Assembly: GCA_003520925.1 (NCBI GenBank)
Contig: DOTV01000247.1
Span: 36,826 to 54,045 of the forward strand
Source of the DNA: Bacteroidales bacterium
Lineage (GTDB): Bacteria; Bacteroidota; Bacteroidia; Bacteroidales; VadinHA17
Direction of reading: 5' to 3'
DNA length: 17,220 bases
In this document: positions 1-6,575 of the stretch, piece after piece
Numbering within the stretch: position 1 is the stretch's first letter
How the letters are laid out: every line of letters starts with the position of its first letter
The notes under the pieces: generated by a model
What the model was told of the DNA's origin: nothing
What the model saw: only the letters and a program-made list of their open reading frames with translations
Databases searched by the model: none
Program-made: the position numbers and the translations under genes

Positions 1-2
1 GC

Positions 3-833
3 GAAATGCTCTCAGTTATCGGATTCGGTGGAATTATAGTTAAAGACGCTACTCCGCAGGAAGCGGCTGCGGACGTTAAGCTTGCCATCGATGCCGGAAT
101 CAACTATTTTGATGTCGCTCCTTCATACGGAGATGCAGAAATCAAGCTCGGACCGGCACTTGAACCTTACCGTAAGAATGTTTTTCTGGCCTGCAAGACA
201 GGACAAAGGTCAAGAGCTGGAGCACGAACCGAACTTGAGCAATCCCTTAAAAATCTCAGGACTGATCATTTTGATCTTTATCAGCATCATGCTGTAACAA
301 CTCTTGAAGATGTCGACAAGATACTTGGTCCGGACGGGGCAATGGAAACATTTACGGAAGCAAGAAAAGAAGGAAAGATAAGATTCATTGGCTTTTCGGC
401 TCATTCGGTTGAAGCAGCGATGGCTCTTATGGATCGCTTTGATTTCGATACCATATTATTCCCGTTTAACTATGCCACATGGTATGCAGGCAATTTTGGA
501 CCACAGGTACTGGCCAGGGCACAGGAGAAAAAAATAGGTATTCTTGCTCTCAAGGCTATGGCAAAAGGCCCATGGGCAAAAGACGCTGACCGGTCGAAAT
601 ATTCAAAGTGCTGGTATGAGCCGCTGACAACACCCCAGGATATCCGTCAGGGATTAAGGTTTACATTGTCACATCCGGTGACGGCAGCAGTGACTCCGGG
701 TGAATCTGAACTTTTTAAGATTGCATTGAATTTAAGAAATGATCTTAAGCCTCTTAATAAGACAGAGATAATCAGCTTAAAAGAAAAAGCTGCAGCCGGA
801 TTACCGCTGTTTAAATATGAAGGGAAAGCCTAA
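3..833 (+). CDS. Aldo/keto reductase, 5' end cut by window edge
   Basis: NAD(P)H-dependent oxidoreductase of the aldo/keto reductase (TIM-barrel) superfamily, probably cytoplasmic; the substrate cannot be read from sequence. Counting from the first Met in the window (base 6), the catalytic tetrad is visible: Asp36 in FDVAPSYG, Tyr41, Lys64 in ACKTGQ, and His95 in DLYQHH. The GFGG motif near the start is the usual first strand of this family, where it normally follows a segment like LGKTGE. The codon before the first ATG (GAA, bases 3-5) is open and fits that pattern, so the real start very likely lies left of the window and the ATG at 6 is internal. About 275 residues are visible and the C-terminus is intact, with no Cys-rich ferredoxin extension. 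The gene ends 22 bases before the end of a convergent gene. Family assignment is strong; the specific enzyme is unknown. Confidence 0.9.
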   Translation, partial: EMLSVIGFGGIIVKDATPQEAAADVKLAIDAGINYFDVAPSYGDAEIKLGPALEPYRKNVFLACKTGQRSRAGARTELEQSLKNLRTDHFDLYQHHAVTTLEDVDKILGPDGAMETFTEARKEGKIRFIGFSAHSVEAAMALMDRFDFDTILFPFNYATWYAGNFGPQVLARAQEKKIGILALKAMAKGPWAKDADRSKYSKCWYEPLTTPQDIRQGLRFTLSHPVTAAVTPGESELFKIALNLRNDLKPLNKTEIISLKEKAAAGLPLFKYEGKA

Positions 834-855
834 CGTAAATTGCCTCGTAATATAT

Positions 856-1296
856 TCAGTTTGCAGTATATTTTAACCGCAGATCAATCTTCCTGTCATA
901 AACAAAATAACAGGGCTCCTCACACTGATCCTTTGTGTATTTTACCCGCGGAGTAGCAGTGTCAACCGCAATATAAATCTTGCCATCTATCTGATATTCA
1001 GCTGTTACTGTGTATTTCTTATTCATTTTAACCTGAAAGTTGTACACAGTACCTCCTGATAGTGCAGATTTATATTCTACAGAATCCTCCAGCTCTCCCT
1101 CATATACTGTTATAAGCACCGGAGCTTCAATACCCGAAAGGGATATTTTCAGAGTGGCTTCCATGGGTAATTCTGAAATGCATTCCTGGCAATTTATCAG
1201 CCATCCGTTTTCCTCACATGTATAACAAGTGGTATCTTCACATGAGAAGCAGAAAATGAGAAAAGTAAATATGAGGAATTTCAAAATTGCATTCAT
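856..1296 (-). CDS. Small Cys-rich putative lipoprotein, function unknown
   Basis: Predicted exported protein of 146 residues that I cannot assign to a named family. The N-terminus (MNAILKFLIFTFLIFCFSC) is a short hydrophobic signal ending in a loose lipobox, with Cys19 the likely lipidated residue. Close behind come Cys24, Cys27, Cys36 and Cys39 as two CxxC pairs, and a CxxxC pair lies near the C-terminus. This suggests disulfides or metal binding outside the cytoplasm. Alternating hydrophobic residues in the middle suggest a small beta-sandwich. Start choice: this ATG lies two bases after the stop of the upstream ankyrin gene. Another in-frame ATG at 1308 would overlap that gene by 10 bases, and a longer open frame to 1377 has no signal sequence at its start. 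Either ATG implies translational coupling, so the two proteins may act together in the envelope. Confidence 0.65.
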   Translation of the reverse strand: MNAILKFLIFTFLIFCFSCEDTTCYTCEENGWLINCQECISELPMEATLKISLSGIEAPVLITVYEGELEDSVEYKSALSGGTVYNFQVKMNKKYTVTAEYQIDGKIYIAVDTATPRVKYTKDQCEEPCYFVYDRKIDLRLKYTAN

Positions 1297-1298
1297 AA

Positions 1299-2738
1299 TC
1301 AGTTCCATTTGATTGTTTTCACCTGAGATCTTACTCTGCTTAAAAAATAGTTGTAAGAAATACCTATTCTTAACCATAATGGACCGATACGGTAAAATCC
1401 CGAATTCATATATTCAAGGTCTGTTCTGATAGCGAGGTGATTCCGCTCAAATTTTAATCCGGCAGACGGTATAATCCTCAACTTGTTTTCAGGTGACATA
1501 TTGGTTCCCTTGAATTCACCACCAAATTTATAACCAGCTGATAAAGATGTTGATACACTAAACTTTTGACCTCCTGCCTTTTCTGACAATGTGAAATCCT
1601 TAAACAGACCCGCATACACTATTGAACTTTTATCAAAATATTGATAAAAAGTATTTTCCCCGCTTTTAACAAGAACTTTCGAATAAATTGGTTTCAGATC
1701 AAATCCTGCAAAAAAACCCCCGTTTATCAGCGGTTCCTCGAATGATAGTGATAAACCTGTGAAATATTCCCTGATATTAAATTTTGTAGATGCTGTTATT
1801 GAAATTCCGTCAATTCTCAACCCTTGTCTTCCCGGTATATTTTTCTTTTCCAGCATTTCGATAATATCTTTCCTCCCGAATGCAGAGGCCACCGTATATG
1901 GATTTGCTCCTTCTATGTCAGGAGTTGTCCATTTGTCACCCTTTTCAAGCAGCAACTCCACCGCGGGTATATTGTTTGATTCAATTGCCAGGGCAAGAGC
2001 ATTATAGTTTAAGTTATTCTTTTCATACAAATCAACACCTTCCTTAATGAGTAATCTCATAACCATAGTATCACCAATCTGAGAGGCAATAAGAAGCGGC
2101 GTAAACCCGTCATTGTCCCTTGCTTCAAGGTTCGCTCCGTTCTGAAAGAGAAGATCTGTGATGTTCTGATAACCCGCCAGTATAGAAGCCATCAGAGGTG
2201 TGGTGCCGTCGATGGCTTTATTATTGCAATCGGCGTCATAGTACAGGAGCAAATCAGCCATTTCAAAGTTGCCTGTCAAAGCAGCGTAATGGAGCGCAGA
2301 AGCCCCGTTTCTGTCTCCAAGATCAATGTTAGCGCCGCCCCTCAGCAGAGATTCTGCTATTTTAAGATTCTGGTTTTTAACGGAAATGATAAGGGGAGTC
2401 TCACCTGAAGACGTTATTTTATCAGTATTTGGACGGTGGGACAGAAGGACTTTCACCGAACTGAGCTGGTTATTTGCAACAGCAAAAACCAGGGGGGTGG
2501 CACCCTCATATGATTCTCCATCGATATCTGCTCCTTTATAGATAAGCCTTTCAATTTCACTGTCTAAACCTCTGGATGCTGCAATCATAAGGTTATTCTC
2601 GAGAGCACCTTCAATGTTGTTTTGGATATAATCTGATGTGTCAGGAACCGTTATTTCCTGACAGTGTAAACTTCCATTTGAAAAGCAGGCCGATAAAAGA
2701 AAAAATATAATAAGTAAAAAGAATCGTGTTGACAACAT
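1299..2738 (-). CDS. Ankyrin-repeat lipoprotein with C-terminal beta-barrel-like domain
   Basis: Predicted envelope protein of about 479 residues. The N-terminus MLSTRFFLLIIFFLLSAC is a signal with a canonical LSAC lipobox (Cys18 lipidated). Residues about 47-307 form eight ankyrin repeats of about 33 residues; each carries the G-x-TPL-type start and a GA(D/N)-type finger, as in DGTTPLMASILAG and NDGFTPLLIASQIG. Residues about 310-479 change character: alternating hydrophobic and polar strands rich in Gly, Tyr and Phe, like an outer-membrane barrel of the 8-10-strand class. Ankyrin repeats bind proteins, so a periplasm-facing binding domain tethered to the outer membrane is a reasonable inference; no partner is known. 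Start: a GTG at 2744 is also in frame, but it lies inside a promoter-like element, and the ATG at 2738 gives a better signal peptide. The downstream small lipoprotein is probably coupled to it. Confidence 0.8.
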   Translation of the reverse strand: MLSTRFFLLIIFFLLSACFSNGSLHCQEITVPDTSDYIQNNIEGALENNLMIAASRGLDSEIERLIYKGADIDGESYEGATPLVFAVANNQLSSVKVLLSHRPNTDKITSSGETPLIISVKNQNLKIAESLLRGGANIDLGDRNGASALHYAALTGNFEMADLLLYYDADCNNKAIDGTTPLMASILAGYQNITDLLFQNGANLEARDNDGFTPLLIASQIGDTMVMRLLIKEGVDLYEKNNLNYNALALAIESNNIPAVELLLEKGDKWTTPDIEGANPYTVASAFGRKDIIEMLEKKNIPGRQGLRIDGISITASTKFNIREYFTGLSLSFEEPLINGGFFAGFDLKPIYSKVLVKSGENTFYQYFDKSSIVYAGLFKDFTLSEKAGGQKFSVSTSLSAGYKFGGEFKGTNMSPENKLRIIPSAGLKFERNHLAIRTDLEYMNSGFYRIGPLWLRIGISYNYFLSRVRSQVKTIKWN

Positions 2739-2743
2739 GTTCA

Positions 2744-2775
2744 CAAAGTTAGCTTTTTGGTCTTAGGTAGTTCAA
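2744..2775 (-). promoter_or_regulatory. Possible Bacteroidota-type promoter for the ankyrin gene
   Basis: Read on the minus strand, TTG (2775-2773) is followed after 21 bases by TAACTTTG (2751-2744). This matches the Bacteroidota consensus of a -33 TTG and a -7 TAnnTTTG with 17-23 bases between. Transcription would begin at or very near the ATG at 2738, making the mRNA leaderless or almost so. The match is good, but the motif is short and occurs by chance in AT-rich DNA. Confidence 0.4.
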
Positions 2776-2853
2776 TATTTCAATACAAAAAAACAATATT
2801 TGAATAAACTGTTAGTTAAGAAATGTAAATATTTTGTTGGAACTGCTGGCCTA

Positions 2854-4203
2854 ATGAGAAAACTTTTTATTTTTATCGCGGAAAAAACTGAAATTTTGAT
2901 CAGATCAAAAAAAATAGCATTAGTAATACTCCTTTTGTTAATAGTGAGGTATAATCCCGGAGCTGTTAACAGATCTGAAGGATTCCCCGATAGAATGGTT
3001 CCCGGGAGCGTACGGCTGACAAACTCCGATTCTTCAGGTTCTGAATTTGATGAGTGCTTAAACATAGTAGGTTCATTCATGAAGAAATGGACTATCGAGG
3101 GTGCTTCAATCGCAATCGCAAAAGACGGCAAGCTTGTTTATGCAAGGGGATTCGGGTATGCTGATACTGCCGCCCGGATTGAAATCCAGCCGTACAGCAA
3201 ATTCAGGATTGCAAGTATTTCAAAACTCGTTACAGCAGTTGCAATTATGAAACTTCAGGAAGAAGGAAAATTATCTCTTGAGGATAAGGTATTTGGACCT
3301 GAAGGGATACTTAACGACTCATGCTACAGTTACCCGAAAGATAAGAGGGTCTTCAATATTACAGTAGCACATCTGTTAAGTCATGAAGGGGGTTGGTCGC
3401 AGCGTTATGGAGATCAGATGTTCATGCCTCAGGTAGTTGCAAGCCAGATGAAAACAACGATGCCGGTTGATACAAAAACAATAATCAGATTTGCCCTTAC
3501 CAAAAAGCTTCATTTTACTCCCGGAACGGGCCGCTCCTATTCGAATCTGGGGTACAGTATCCTGGGGCTTGTGGTTGAGAAAATATCCGGATTGCCTTAT
3601 AATGAATATTGCCGGACAGCTATTTTTGAACCATTGGGCATTTATGATATGATGCAGGCAAGAAACCTGCCCGATCAGAAAGCACCGTTCGAGGTAACTT
3701 ATTATGAGCCCTCAGGAATGCCAATGAGACCTTCAATTTATGGTACAGGCGAAATGGTTCCGGTGAGATACGGAGGAAATGATATTGAAACCCTCGGCGC
3801 AGCTGGTTCCTGGCTTGCCACAGCTCCTGACCTCATGCGTCTTCTTCTGGCTGTCGATGGTTTAAACTACAACGAGGACCTGCTTTGTCAGGAGAGCATT
3901 AATTTCATGACAGATATTAATAATAAATTCGCCCCTGTGGGATGGAAGACAGCATATATTGACGGAACATGGATCCGAACAGGATCATTTGCAGGTACAG
4001 CAGGCATGATGAAAAGGCAACCTGACGGAATATCATGGGTTGTACTTCTGAATACAAGTGCCTGGAATGGTCCTGAAATTCATTCCTACATCAACAGGAT
4101 GATGGCAAAAGTGCTTTTGAAGGTTGAGGAATGGCCGGACCATGACCTTTTCGAGAATTCCTTACCCATGCCCATACGACTTGAATTATCAGGTTTAAGC
4201 TGA
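2854..4203 (+). CDS. Serine hydrolase, beta-lactamase/esterase family (class C fold)
   Basis: Exported or membrane-anchored serine hydrolase of 449 residues, of the family that holds class C beta-lactamases, DD-peptidases and EstB-like esterases. The three active-site motifs are visible: Ser121-x-x-Lys124 (SISK), Tyr229-Ser-Asn231, and Arg375-Thr-Gly (RTGSFAGT) in place of the KTG or HxG box. The N-terminus has a basic stretch and then a hydrophobic segment (about residues 20-31), later than in a typical signal peptide, so it may be an uncleaved anchor. Start: the frame is open to a TTG at 2800, but the ATG at 2854 is the natural choice. Many members act on peptides, esters or D-amino-acid substrates and have no role in resistance, so the substrate is unknown. 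The SRAP gene follows after 7 bases, probably on the same transcript. Confidence 0.85.
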   Translation: MRKLFIFIAEKTEILIRSKKIALVILLLLIVRYNPGAVNRSEGFPDRMVPGSVRLTNSDSSGSEFDECLNIVGSFMKKWTIEGASIAIAKDGKLVYARGFGYADTAARIEIQPYSKFRIASISKLVTAVAIMKLQEEGKLSLEDKVFGPEGILNDSCYSYPKDKRVFNITVAHLLSHEGGWSQRYGDQMFMPQVVASQMKTTMPVDTKTIIRFALTKKLHFTPGTGRSYSNLGYSILGLVVEKISGLPYNEYCRTAIFEPLGIYDMMQARNLPDQKAPFEVTYYEPSGMPMRPSIYGTGEMVPVRYGGNDIETLGAAGSWLATAPDLMRLLLAVDGLNYNEDLLCQESINFMTDINNKFAPVGWKTAYIDGTWIRTGSFAGTAGMMKRQPDGISWVVLLNTSAWNGPEIHSYINRMMAKVLLKVEEWPDHDLFENSLPMPIRLELSGLS

Positions 4204-4210
4204 AACAGTC

Positions 4211-4936
4211 ATGTGTTTTACTGTTAATGTGAATCTGGTCAAAGATGAACTTGAAAACAGGTACGGCGTATCTTTCCCTGATCGCGACAGATACCAGCCA
4301 AGTTATTATTACCACGCATTTGGTCTCCCTGAACTTCCAGCAATATGTTCTGGTTACCCAGGAATGGTCCAGCTTTTGCGCTGGGGTCTTATCCCATCCT
4401 GGACAAGGAATTCTGAAGATGCAAATGAAATAAGGTATAAGACTTTCAATGCGAGGGCAGAGAGCGTAAACTCAAAACCTTCATTCTCAAAATCTTTTAA
4501 ATCAAAAAGGTGTATTATACCTGTCAAGGGGTTTTTTGAATGGCAGCATATTGGTAATGAAAAGATTCCATGGTATATCTATCATGGTAATGAAGAAATA
4601 TTTTCGCTGGCAGGAGTGTATGATCAATGGGTTGAGACAAGTACAGGTGAATTATTAAATACGTTCTCTGTCGTGACAACTGATGCAAATGACCTGATGG
4701 TTGTCATCCATAACTCAAAGAAGAGAATGCCGGTTATTCTTGACAGGCTCAATGAAAAAAAATGGATAAGCCAGGATACTACGGCCGATGAAGCCCTTAA
4801 GATGCTCCGACCTTGTCCGTCAGAGATACTTAAGGCACACACTGTCAGTAATCTGGCGAACAGCAAAACAGCAAACAGAAATTCCCCTGAAGTCATTCAA
4901 CCCTTTGACCGGGCAGGCAGTTCCTTACCTTTCTAA
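4211..4936 (+). CDS. SRAP-domain protein (YedK/HMCES family)
   Basis: DNA-protein crosslink factor that shields abasic sites in single-stranded DNA by a covalent link through its N-terminal Cys, in the cytoplasm. The 241-residue length fits the family. The key residues are present: Cys2, exposed after removal of Met1; Asn80 with Arg82 and Glu84 in FNARAES; Glu110 in GFFEW; and His167 with the RMPVIL segment (172-177). The opening is MCF, not the MCGR of Escherichia coli YedK. Cys2 is kept, so activity is expected. Family knowledge says the protein acts on replication-blocking abasic sites, and that it is often annotated as an SOS response-associated peptidase although peptidase activity is mainly self-release. 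The 7-base spacing to the upstream serine hydrolase suggests co-transcription, with no obvious functional link. No LexA-like operator was seen. Confidence 0.93.
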   Translation: MCFTVNVNLVKDELENRYGVSFPDRDRYQPSYYYHAFGLPELPAICSGYPGMVQLLRWGLIPSWTRNSEDANEIRYKTFNARAESVNSKPSFSKSFKSKRCIIPVKGFFEWQHIGNEKIPWYIYHGNEEIFSLAGVYDQWVETSTGELLNTFSVVTTDANDLMVVIHNSKKRMPVILDRLNEKKWISQDTTADEALKMLRPCPSEILKAHTVSNLANSKTANRNSPEVIQPFDRAGSSLPF

Positions 4937-4979
4937 AAAGCCTTTAAGCCTTAACGTCCTTAAACCGTTACGCCTTCCT
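4923..4979. repeat. CCTT-rich degenerate repeat between convergent genes
   Basis: The end of the SRAP gene and the 41-base spacer to the convergent TonB-like gene contain six CCTT units (starting at 4923, 4928, 4941, 4949, 4958 and 4973) in a mixed context of AAG, TTAACG and CCGTTACG. Spacing is irregular (5 to 15 bases), so this is a decayed low-complexity array, not a clean tandem repeat. I see no strong hairpin or U-tract, so it is not a clear terminator. Confidence 0.4.
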
Positions 4980-5733
4980 ACTGCGCAACAAAAATATATG
5001 TAAGAGTCCCTTTCTGGATTTTTGGTGCATTCATATCGCTTTCGAACCTTGAAGCAAGTGCTGCACCAATGGCTGTTTCCATCAGACATTCATCTTTTGC
5101 AGTGCTCAGCTCCTCAGCCACAGTGGCATTTTCAACATTACCCATCTGATTTACATCTATTATCAGTACGACCTTGCCTGAACCCTCGCATTTGTAAATA
5201 GGTATCGGCAGGTATGTATGGTTTCGCCCTTGCAGGTCATAGTAGATCCTGGTAGGTCCCTGAAAGTTGGCAGCCATTTTTTGTGAATCAGTTGCCTTCT
5301 CTTCTTTTTCCTCTTTCTTCTCCTGCTCATCAAGAGAAAGCTGGTCGTCCTCAGTTGCCTGGTAGTTTCCTTTCCGGGCGTCAAGGTAATTATCGGTGCC
5401 GAGTTTTCCGCTCTTAATCAGTTCATCCTTAACTTTATCGATATAATCGTCACGATCAATCTTTACTTCGCTCTTGCTTGAAAGATTGCGGGCTATATTG
5501 AGCATTTCAGCATCGTCGTGAAGAATATTTTCGACCGATGTAGGTGGCAGTTCAACCTGTTTGACAACGTTTTTCTTTTCTTCAAATGCCGCAAACTCAA
5601 TTTCAAATTTTTCTATCTTTTTTTCCTTAGTTCTGAGAGATTGCAGCTGAAAAGACATGAATATTATACCAGCTATCAGGTGGACAATAACAGTTCCAAG
5701 AATGCCAACTATCTTACCTTCAAACCTTTTCAC
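4978..5733 (-). CDS. TonB-like energy transducer family protein
   Basis: Inner-membrane-anchored periplasmic protein of 251 residues with the TonB layout. It has a single N-terminal membrane segment (about 8-28) and a long charged linker with a Glu/Lys-rich coiled-coil-like stretch near 134-147. The C-terminal alpha/beta domain (about 175-250) shows the family pattern: GSGKVVLIIDVNQMGNV, then a helix with AIGAALASRF, then a last strand GTLTYIFVAQ. TonB proteins pass proton-motive energy from ExbB/ExbD to outer-membrane receptors; no exbBD or receptor gene is in the window, so the role is inferred. The linker is charged where classical TonB has Pro repeats. Two Cys in the C-terminal domain (182 and 216) could pair. 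Start: GTG at 5733 overlaps the upstream gene's stop by four bases (GTGA), the usual sign of translational coupling. Confidence 0.75.
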   Translation of the reverse strand: MKRFEGKIVGILGTVIVHLIAGIIFMSFQLQSLRTKEKKIEKFEIEFAAFEEKKNVVKQVELPPTSVENILHDDAEMLNIARNLSSKSEVKIDRDDYIDKVKDELIKSGKLGTDNYLDARKGNYQATEDDQLSLDEQEKKEEKEEKATDSQKMAANFQGPTRIYYDLQGRNHTYLPIPIYKCEGSGKVVLIIDVNQMGNVENATVAEELSTAKDECLMETAIGAALASRFESDMNAPKIQKGTLTYIFVAQ

Positions 5734-6437
5734 GATTTTTTCTTTTTCTGTTTCTTTGCTTTTACCCTGGAAGACTTATCAGAGTCCTGATTTTTAAACA
5801 GCCCGTTCTTTAGCCCGTTAATAAATTTTGCCCAGGCAAACGGATTAAGCAGATTATTGACAGGATACTGGTGGTTGGTGGATGTCATCCTGAAATTCTG
5901 TTCCATTGCGTTGTGATAAGCTGCCTCGGGGGTTATTTTGTAACCTTTGGTGTTTGCAACAGCCTCTGCTATTGAAGCGATGTTCCTGTTCATGTTTTCA
6001 ATTTCTGTCCCTAAAGGTGCTGGCTTTGACATATCCTTTATAAAATCGCTGTAGCTCTTCCATGGCATAATCACAACGTTTTCTATTGGTATAGTATCCA
6101 AACTGAGTGAAATATCGAGGTTAAAATTTCGTCCCTCAAAATCCTCAGGGAGAATAATAAGCTTCCTCTTAAAACCAAGAGCCCTGTAAAATATTGTGTC
6201 TCCGGGGGTACTTGTTATGCTGTAAATTCCTGTTCTTTCACTCAAAGTACCTCTTCTAAGCTTTAGTGATATAACACCTACATTTGGAAGAGCATTGTTT
6301 TGCTCATCAGTAATAATTCCGGTTACCTGGAAAAATCTTTCTTTTTCCTGATTCTGACCAGTCAATAAACAGAGTGGCAGTAAGAAGATTATGAAAGTAT
6401 AAAGAGATCTGATCAATCTGATTTTTGTAATATTCAA
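5730..6437 (-). CDS. Exported carboxypeptidase-regulatory-like domain protein
   Basis: Protein of 235 residues with a signal peptide (residues about 1-28, ending LCLLTGQNQ). A carboxypeptidase-D regulatory-like beta-sandwich follows (about 36-115): the typical G-x-(I/V)-x-D opening (GIITDEQNNALPNVGV), then GTLSERTGIYSI, then GDTIFYRALGFKRK. This domain caps many Bacteroidota outer-membrane receptors and is also found in small surface proteins. The remainder (about 120-220) is helical with no recognised domain, and the C-terminus is a run of Lys. Start: TTG at 6437 gives the signal peptide; no ATG lies before it and a stop lies three codons upstream, so a non-ATG start is likely. The stop overlaps the GTG of the TonB-like gene, so the pair is probably co-translated and may act together at the envelope. 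Specific function unknown. Confidence 0.7.
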   Translation of the reverse strand: MNITKIRLIRSLYTFIIFLLPLCLLTGQNQEKERFFQVTGIITDEQNNALPNVGVISLKLRRGTLSERTGIYSITSTPGDTIFYRALGFKRKLIILPEDFEGRNFNLDISLSLDTIPIENVVIMPWKSYSDFIKDMSKPAPLGTEIENMNRNIASIAEAVANTKGYKITPEAAYHNAMEQNFRMTSTNHQYPVNNLLNPFAWAKFINGLKNGLFKNQDSDKSSRVKAKKQKKKKS

Positions 6438-6538
6438 ACCCAGTTAACGTAACGAGTCTGCAAAATAAGCATTATTGAACGGAACGATAAAACTTTTAAC
6501 TTATTTTTAAATAAATTTCAAATCTGGACTTAATCAGG

Positions 6539-6546
6539 TAATTTTG
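6539..6546 (+). promoter_or_regulatory. Possible -7 element of the iorAB promoter
   Basis: TAATTTTG matches the Bacteroidota -7 consensus TAnnTTTG and would place transcription start near 6551, about 25 bases before the chosen iorA ATG at 6576. No clear TTG is present about 20 bases upstream, so support is partial. If real, it argues against the in-frame GTG at 6546 as the iorA start. Confidence 0.3.
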
Positions 6547-6575
6547 TGCCGTTTGAAATAATTGTTTTAAGGTCT

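Noticed and set aside
1309..1377. Longer N-terminus of the small lipoprotein, reading into the ankyrin gene
   Set aside because: It would bury the signal sequence inside the protein and overlap the upstream gene by about 80 bases.
2326..2541. Open frame on the plus strand inside the ankyrin gene, and similar antisense frames at 210-404, 7313-7636 and 8624-8854
   Set aside because: These are shadows of strongly supported genes on the other strand, with no recognisable domain.
2800..2853. Upstream TTG start adding 18 residues to the serine hydrolase
   Set aside because: The ATG at 2854 is a better start and gives a clearer N-terminal export segment; the added residues have no family-like feature.
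2854..4203. Antibiotic-resistance beta-lactamase
   Set aside because: The fold and SxxK/YxN motifs are shared with esterases and peptidases; nothing in the sequence marks a class C resistance enzyme.
4978..6437. SusC/SusD polysaccharide utilisation locus
   Set aside because: A regulatory-like domain and a TonB-like protein are present, but no TonB-dependent receptor barrel, plug domain, SusD-like protein or glycoside hydrolase is in the window.
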